Positions 4,050 through 6,784 of a stretch of 6,784 nucleotides of DNA are shown here, in pieces. The stretch's first letter is position 1. Each line of letters begins with the position of its first letter. Position numbers and translations under genes: made by a program. Below the pieces are notes generated by a model. The model did not search any database. It was not told the DNA's origin and was given only the letters and a program-made list of their open reading frames with translations. Source of the DNA: Pseudomonadota bacterium (GTDB lineage Bacteria; Pseudomonadota; Gammaproteobacteria; Xanthomonadales; Xanthomonadaceae); assembly GCA_023388955.1 (NCBI GenBank), contig JAEWFH010000187.1, positions 1 to 6,784 of the forward strand, written 5' to 3'.

Positions 4050-6755
4050 TCAGGCCAACAGGGGATTCGGCTTGTCGGCGTCGATCCCGTATTCCTTGAT
4101 CGCCCGGGCCACGTCCTTGGCGGTCATCCTGCCCTCGGCCGCCAGCGCCACGATCGCGGCGTGGGCGACGTGGTAGCGGTCGACCTCGAAGTGGCTGCGC
4201 AGGTTGGCGCGGGTGTCGGAACGGCCGTAGCCGTCGGTGCCCAGCACGGTGTAGCGCATCGGCACGAAGGCGCGGACCTGCTCGGCAAACAGGCGCACGT
4301 AGTCGGTGGCGGCGATGGCCGGGCCCTGGCGGCCCTCCAGCAGCTGCGTCACGTAGGGCTTGCGCGGGTTCTTCGCTTCCGGGTTGCGCGCCGCCTCGCG
4401 GTGGGCGGCCTGGCCGTCACGGGCCAGCTCGTTGAAGCTGGGGCAGGACCAGATGTCGGCGGTGACGCCGAAATCCTTGTCCAGCAGCTCCGCGGCGGCG
4501 ATCACCTCGTTGAGGATGGTGCCGCTGCCCATCAGCTGGACGCGGATGTCGCCCTTCTTCCCCTTGCCGCCGTCCCTGAGCAGGTACATGCCCTTGATGA
4601 TCCCCTCGGCGCTGCCCTCGGGCATCTCCGGGTGGGCGTAGTTCTCGTTCATCAGGGTCAGGTACCAGTACTCGTCCACCTGGTCCTCGAGCATGCGCTT
4701 CATGCCGTGCTGGAACAGGGTGACGACCTCGTAGCTGAAGGTCGGGTCGTAGCTGCGCACGTTGGGGATCAGGCCGGCCTGGATCTGGCTCTGGCCGTCC
4801 TCGTGCTGCAGGCCCTCGCCGTTCAGCGTGGTCCGGCCGGCGGTGCCGCCCAGCAGGAAGCCGCGGGCGCGCATGTCGCCGGCCTGCCAGGCCGCGTCGC
4901 CGACGCGCTGGAAGCCGAACATCGAGTAGTAGATGTAGCAGGGCAGCAGCTGCAGGTCGTTGGTCGAGTAGCTGGTCGCCGCCGCCATCCAGCTGGCGAA
5001 GGCGCCGGCCTCGGTGATGCCTTCCTGCAGCACCTGGCCGGACTGGTCCTCGCGGTAGTACATCAGCTGGTCGCGGTCGACCGGCTTGTACTTCTGGCCG
5101 TGCGGGGCGTAGATGCCGATCTGCCGGAACATGCCCTCCATGCCGAAGGTGCGCGCCTCGTCGGCGACGATCGGCACGATGCGCGGGCCGACCTGCTTGT
5201 CGCGCAGGGTGATGTTCATCGCCTGCACGAAGGCCATGGTGGTGCTGATCTCGCGGTCGCCGGTGCCCTTGAGCAGGCGCTCGAAGGTGTCCAGCCCCGG
5301 CACCTTCAGGCTCTGGCTGGCCTTGCGCCGGCGCTGCGGCAGGTGGCCGCCCAGCTCGGCCCGGCGGGCCTTCATGTACTGGACTTCCTCGGAATCCTCG
5401 CCGGGGTGGTAGAACGGCACCTGGCCGTCGGCCAGCTGCTCGTCGCTGATCGGCAGGTTGAAGCGGTCGCGGAACAGCTTCACCGCCTCGTCGTCCATCT
5501 TCTTGGTCTGGTGGGTCGGGTTCAGTGCCTCGCCCGACGCGCCCATGCCGTAGCCCTTGACCGTCTTGGCCAGGATCACGGTCGGCATGCCCCTGGTGTT
5601 CACCGCCTGGTCGTAGGCGGCGTAGACCTTGTGCGGGTCGTGGCCACCACGGTTGAGGCGCCAGATGTCTTCATCGCTCAGGTTGGCGACCAGCTGTGCG
5701 GTCTCCGGGTACTTGCCGAAGAAGTGCTCGCGGGTGTACGCGCCGCCGAAGGCCTTGCAGTTCTGGTACTCGCCGTCGACGGTTTCCATCATCAGCTGGC
5801 GCAGCTTGCCGGAGGTGTCGCGGGCCAGCAGCGGATCCCAGTAGCTGCCCCAGATGTTCTTGATCACGTTCCAGCCGGCGCCGCGGAACACGCCTTCCAG
5901 CTCCTGGATGATCTTGCCGTTGCCACGCACCGGGCCGTCCAGGCGCTGCAGGTTGCAGTTGATGACGAAGACCAGGTTGTCCAGGCCCTCGCGGCCGGCC
6001 ACCGAGATCGCGCCCAGGGACTCGGGCTCGTCGGTCTCGCCGTCGCCCAGGAAGCACCAGACCTTGCGGTCGGTCTTCGGCATCAGGCCGCGGGCCTCCA
6101 GGTACTTCCAGTTGCGCGCCTGGTAGATGGCGGCGATCGGACCCAGGCCCATGGAGACGGTCGGGGTCTGCCAGTAGTCCGGCATCAGCCACGGGTGCGG
6201 GTAGGACGGCAGGCCCTTGCCGCCGGTCTCCATGCGGAAGCAGTCCAGCTGCTCCTCGCTGATGCGGCCTTCCAGGAACGAGCGCGCGTAGATGCCCGGC
6301 GAGCTGTGGCCCTGGATGTACAGCAGGTCGCCCGGGTGGTCCTCGGACGGGGCGCGCCAGAAATGGTTGAAGCCCACGTCGTACAGGGTCGCGCCGGAGG
6401 CGAAGCTGGCGATGTGGCCGCCCAGGTCGCCCGGCTTGCGGTTGGCCCGGACCACCATGGCCATGGCGTTCCAGCGGATGATCGAACGGATCTTCCACTC
6501 CAGCGCGTGGTCACCGGGGCTCTTGGCCTCCATGTGCGGCGGAATGGTGTTGATGTACTCGGTGGTCGGGGCGAACGGCAGGTGCGCGCCGGCGCGGCGG
6601 GTGACCTCGACCATCCCCTGCAGCAGCTGGTGGGCGCGCTGGGCACCGTCGTTCTGGATGACGGCACTGACCGAGTCGATCCATTCCTGGGTCTCGGCGG
6701 GATCGGGATCGTCCTGGAACAGGGCTGCGAACGGGCTTTCGTACGTCGTGGTCAT
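4050..6755 (-). CDS. aceE: Pyruvate dehydrogenase E1 component, homodimeric type
   Basis: AceE decarboxylates pyruvate with thiamine diphosphate and passes the acetyl group to the E2 lipoyl domain in the cytoplasmic pyruvate dehydrogenase complex, feeding the TCA cycle. The 901-residue protein is full length, slightly longer than the E. coli enzyme. The thiamine-diphosphate/Mg motif is GDGET (237-241) through NCN (266-268). Residue spacing from E. coli AceE is a constant +8 across the N-terminal half, giving His114, His150, Asp238 and His415 (in THQTKKM) as equivalents of its active-site histidines and metal-binding Asp. The central pyrimidine-binding domain has ADEARTFGMEG (531-541) and the QEGITEAG block, where Glu582 is the likely cofactor-activating Glu. 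RTTLNGEGLQHEDG (641-654) is also typical. The ATG at 6755 gives an N-terminus aligned with the family; AAGGGG lies 12 nt upstream, a modest site. No aceF or lpd follows: a terminator does. No defects are visible. Confidence 0.98.
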   Translation of the reverse strand: MTTTYESPFAALFQDDPDPAETQEWIDSVSAVIQNDGAQRAHQLLQGMVEVTRRAGAHLPFAPTTEYINTIPPHMEAKSPGDHALEWKIRSIIRWNAMAMVVRANRKPGDLGGHIASFASGATLYDVGFNHFWRAPSEDHPGDLLYIQGHSSPGIYARSFLEGRISEEQLDCFRMETGGKGLPSYPHPWLMPDYWQTPTVSMGLGPIAAIYQARNWKYLEARGLMPKTDRKVWCFLGDGETDEPESLGAISVAGREGLDNLVFVINCNLQRLDGPVRGNGKIIQELEGVFRGAGWNVIKNIWGSYWDPLLARDTSGKLRQLMMETVDGEYQNCKAFGGAYTREHFFGKYPETAQLVANLSDEDIWRLNRGGHDPHKVYAAYDQAVNTRGMPTVILAKTVKGYGMGASGEALNPTHQTKKMDDEAVKLFRDRFNLPISDEQLADGQVPFYHPGEDSEEVQYMKARRAELGGHLPQRRRKASQSLKVPGLDTFERLLKGTGDREISTTMAFVQAMNITLRDKQVGPRIVPIVADEARTFGMEGMFRQIGIYAPHGQKYKPVDRDQLMYYREDQSGQVLQEGITEAGAFASWMAAATSYSTNDLQLLPCYIYYSMFGFQRVGDAAWQAGDMRARGFLLGGTAGRTTLNGEGLQHEDGQSQIQAGLIPNVRSYDPTFSYEVVTLFQHGMKRMLEDQVDEYWYLTLMNENYAHPEMPEGSAEGIIKGMYLLRDGGKGKKGDIRVQLMGSGTILNEVIAAAELLDKDFGVTADIWSCPSFNELARDGQAAHREAARNPEAKNPRKPYVTQLLEGRQGPAIAATDYVRLFAEQVRAFVPMRYTVLGTDGYGRSDTRANLRSHFEVDRYHVAHAAIVALAAEGRMTAKDVARAIKEYGIDADKPNPLLA

Positions 6756-6784
6756 GCGCCTCGCGGCCCCTTGGCCGCGCCTCG

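Noticed and set aside
5671..6498. A 275-codon - strand frame and several shorter + strand frames inside aceE
   Set aside because: Low-complexity Arg/Pro/Gly-rich translations in frames alternate to a fully conserved aceE; no ribosome-binding sites or family motifs.
1..6784. tRNA, rRNA, CRISPR array, insertion sequence or riboswitch
   Set aside because: I saw no cloverleaf, spaced repeat series, transposase motif or conserved aptamer anywhere in the window.

Overview
The window is visibly GC-rich with strong G/C bias at third codon positions. It carries a homodimeric-type pyruvate dehydrogenase E1 (aceE) and lipoproteins typical of a Gram-negative bacterium. The protein sequences look most like gammaproteobacteria of the Xanthomonadaceae/Lysobacteraceae type (Lysobacter, Luteimonas, Xanthomonas relatives). 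That assignment rests on recalled similarity, not on a search.

Layout from left to right. (1) 18-746 (+) encodes a multi-pass membrane protein with a C-terminal pore-loop/ion-channel module and an unusual selectivity-filter sequence; a GNRA-loop hairpin follows its stop codon. (2) 799-2667 (-) is convergent with it and encodes a 622-residue DUF885-family lipoprotein with a metallopeptidase-like HEGLPGHH motif. (3) A 162-bp divergent intergenic region follows. (4) 2830-3281 (+) is a broken pesticin/T4-lysozyme-like muramidase gene. Its N-terminal part is in one frame and its C-terminal part in another, and the central part expected for the family appears to be missing. (5) 3278-3937 (+) overlaps the muramidase end by ATGA and encodes a 219-residue predicted lipoprotein of unknown function with a DxDGDGxxD-type motif. 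(6) 3938-4049 holds a strong bidirectional hairpin terminator and a second palindrome resembling dispersed REP-like repeats. (7) 4050-6755 (-) is a complete aceE, convergent with the lipoprotein gene and followed by a terminator rather than by aceF.

Functionally this is mostly core-genome sequence: central carbon metabolism, a peptidase-like lipoprotein and a channel. The accessory piece is the muramidase-lipoprotein pair at 2830-3937. The four-base overlap implies the two were once translationally coupled. A peptidoglycan-cleaving enzyme coupled to an exported lipoprotein suggests an effector/immunity or enzyme/inhibitor arrangement. In this genome the enzyme appears dead while the lipoprotein frame remains open. 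That role is inference and not demonstrated by the sequence.
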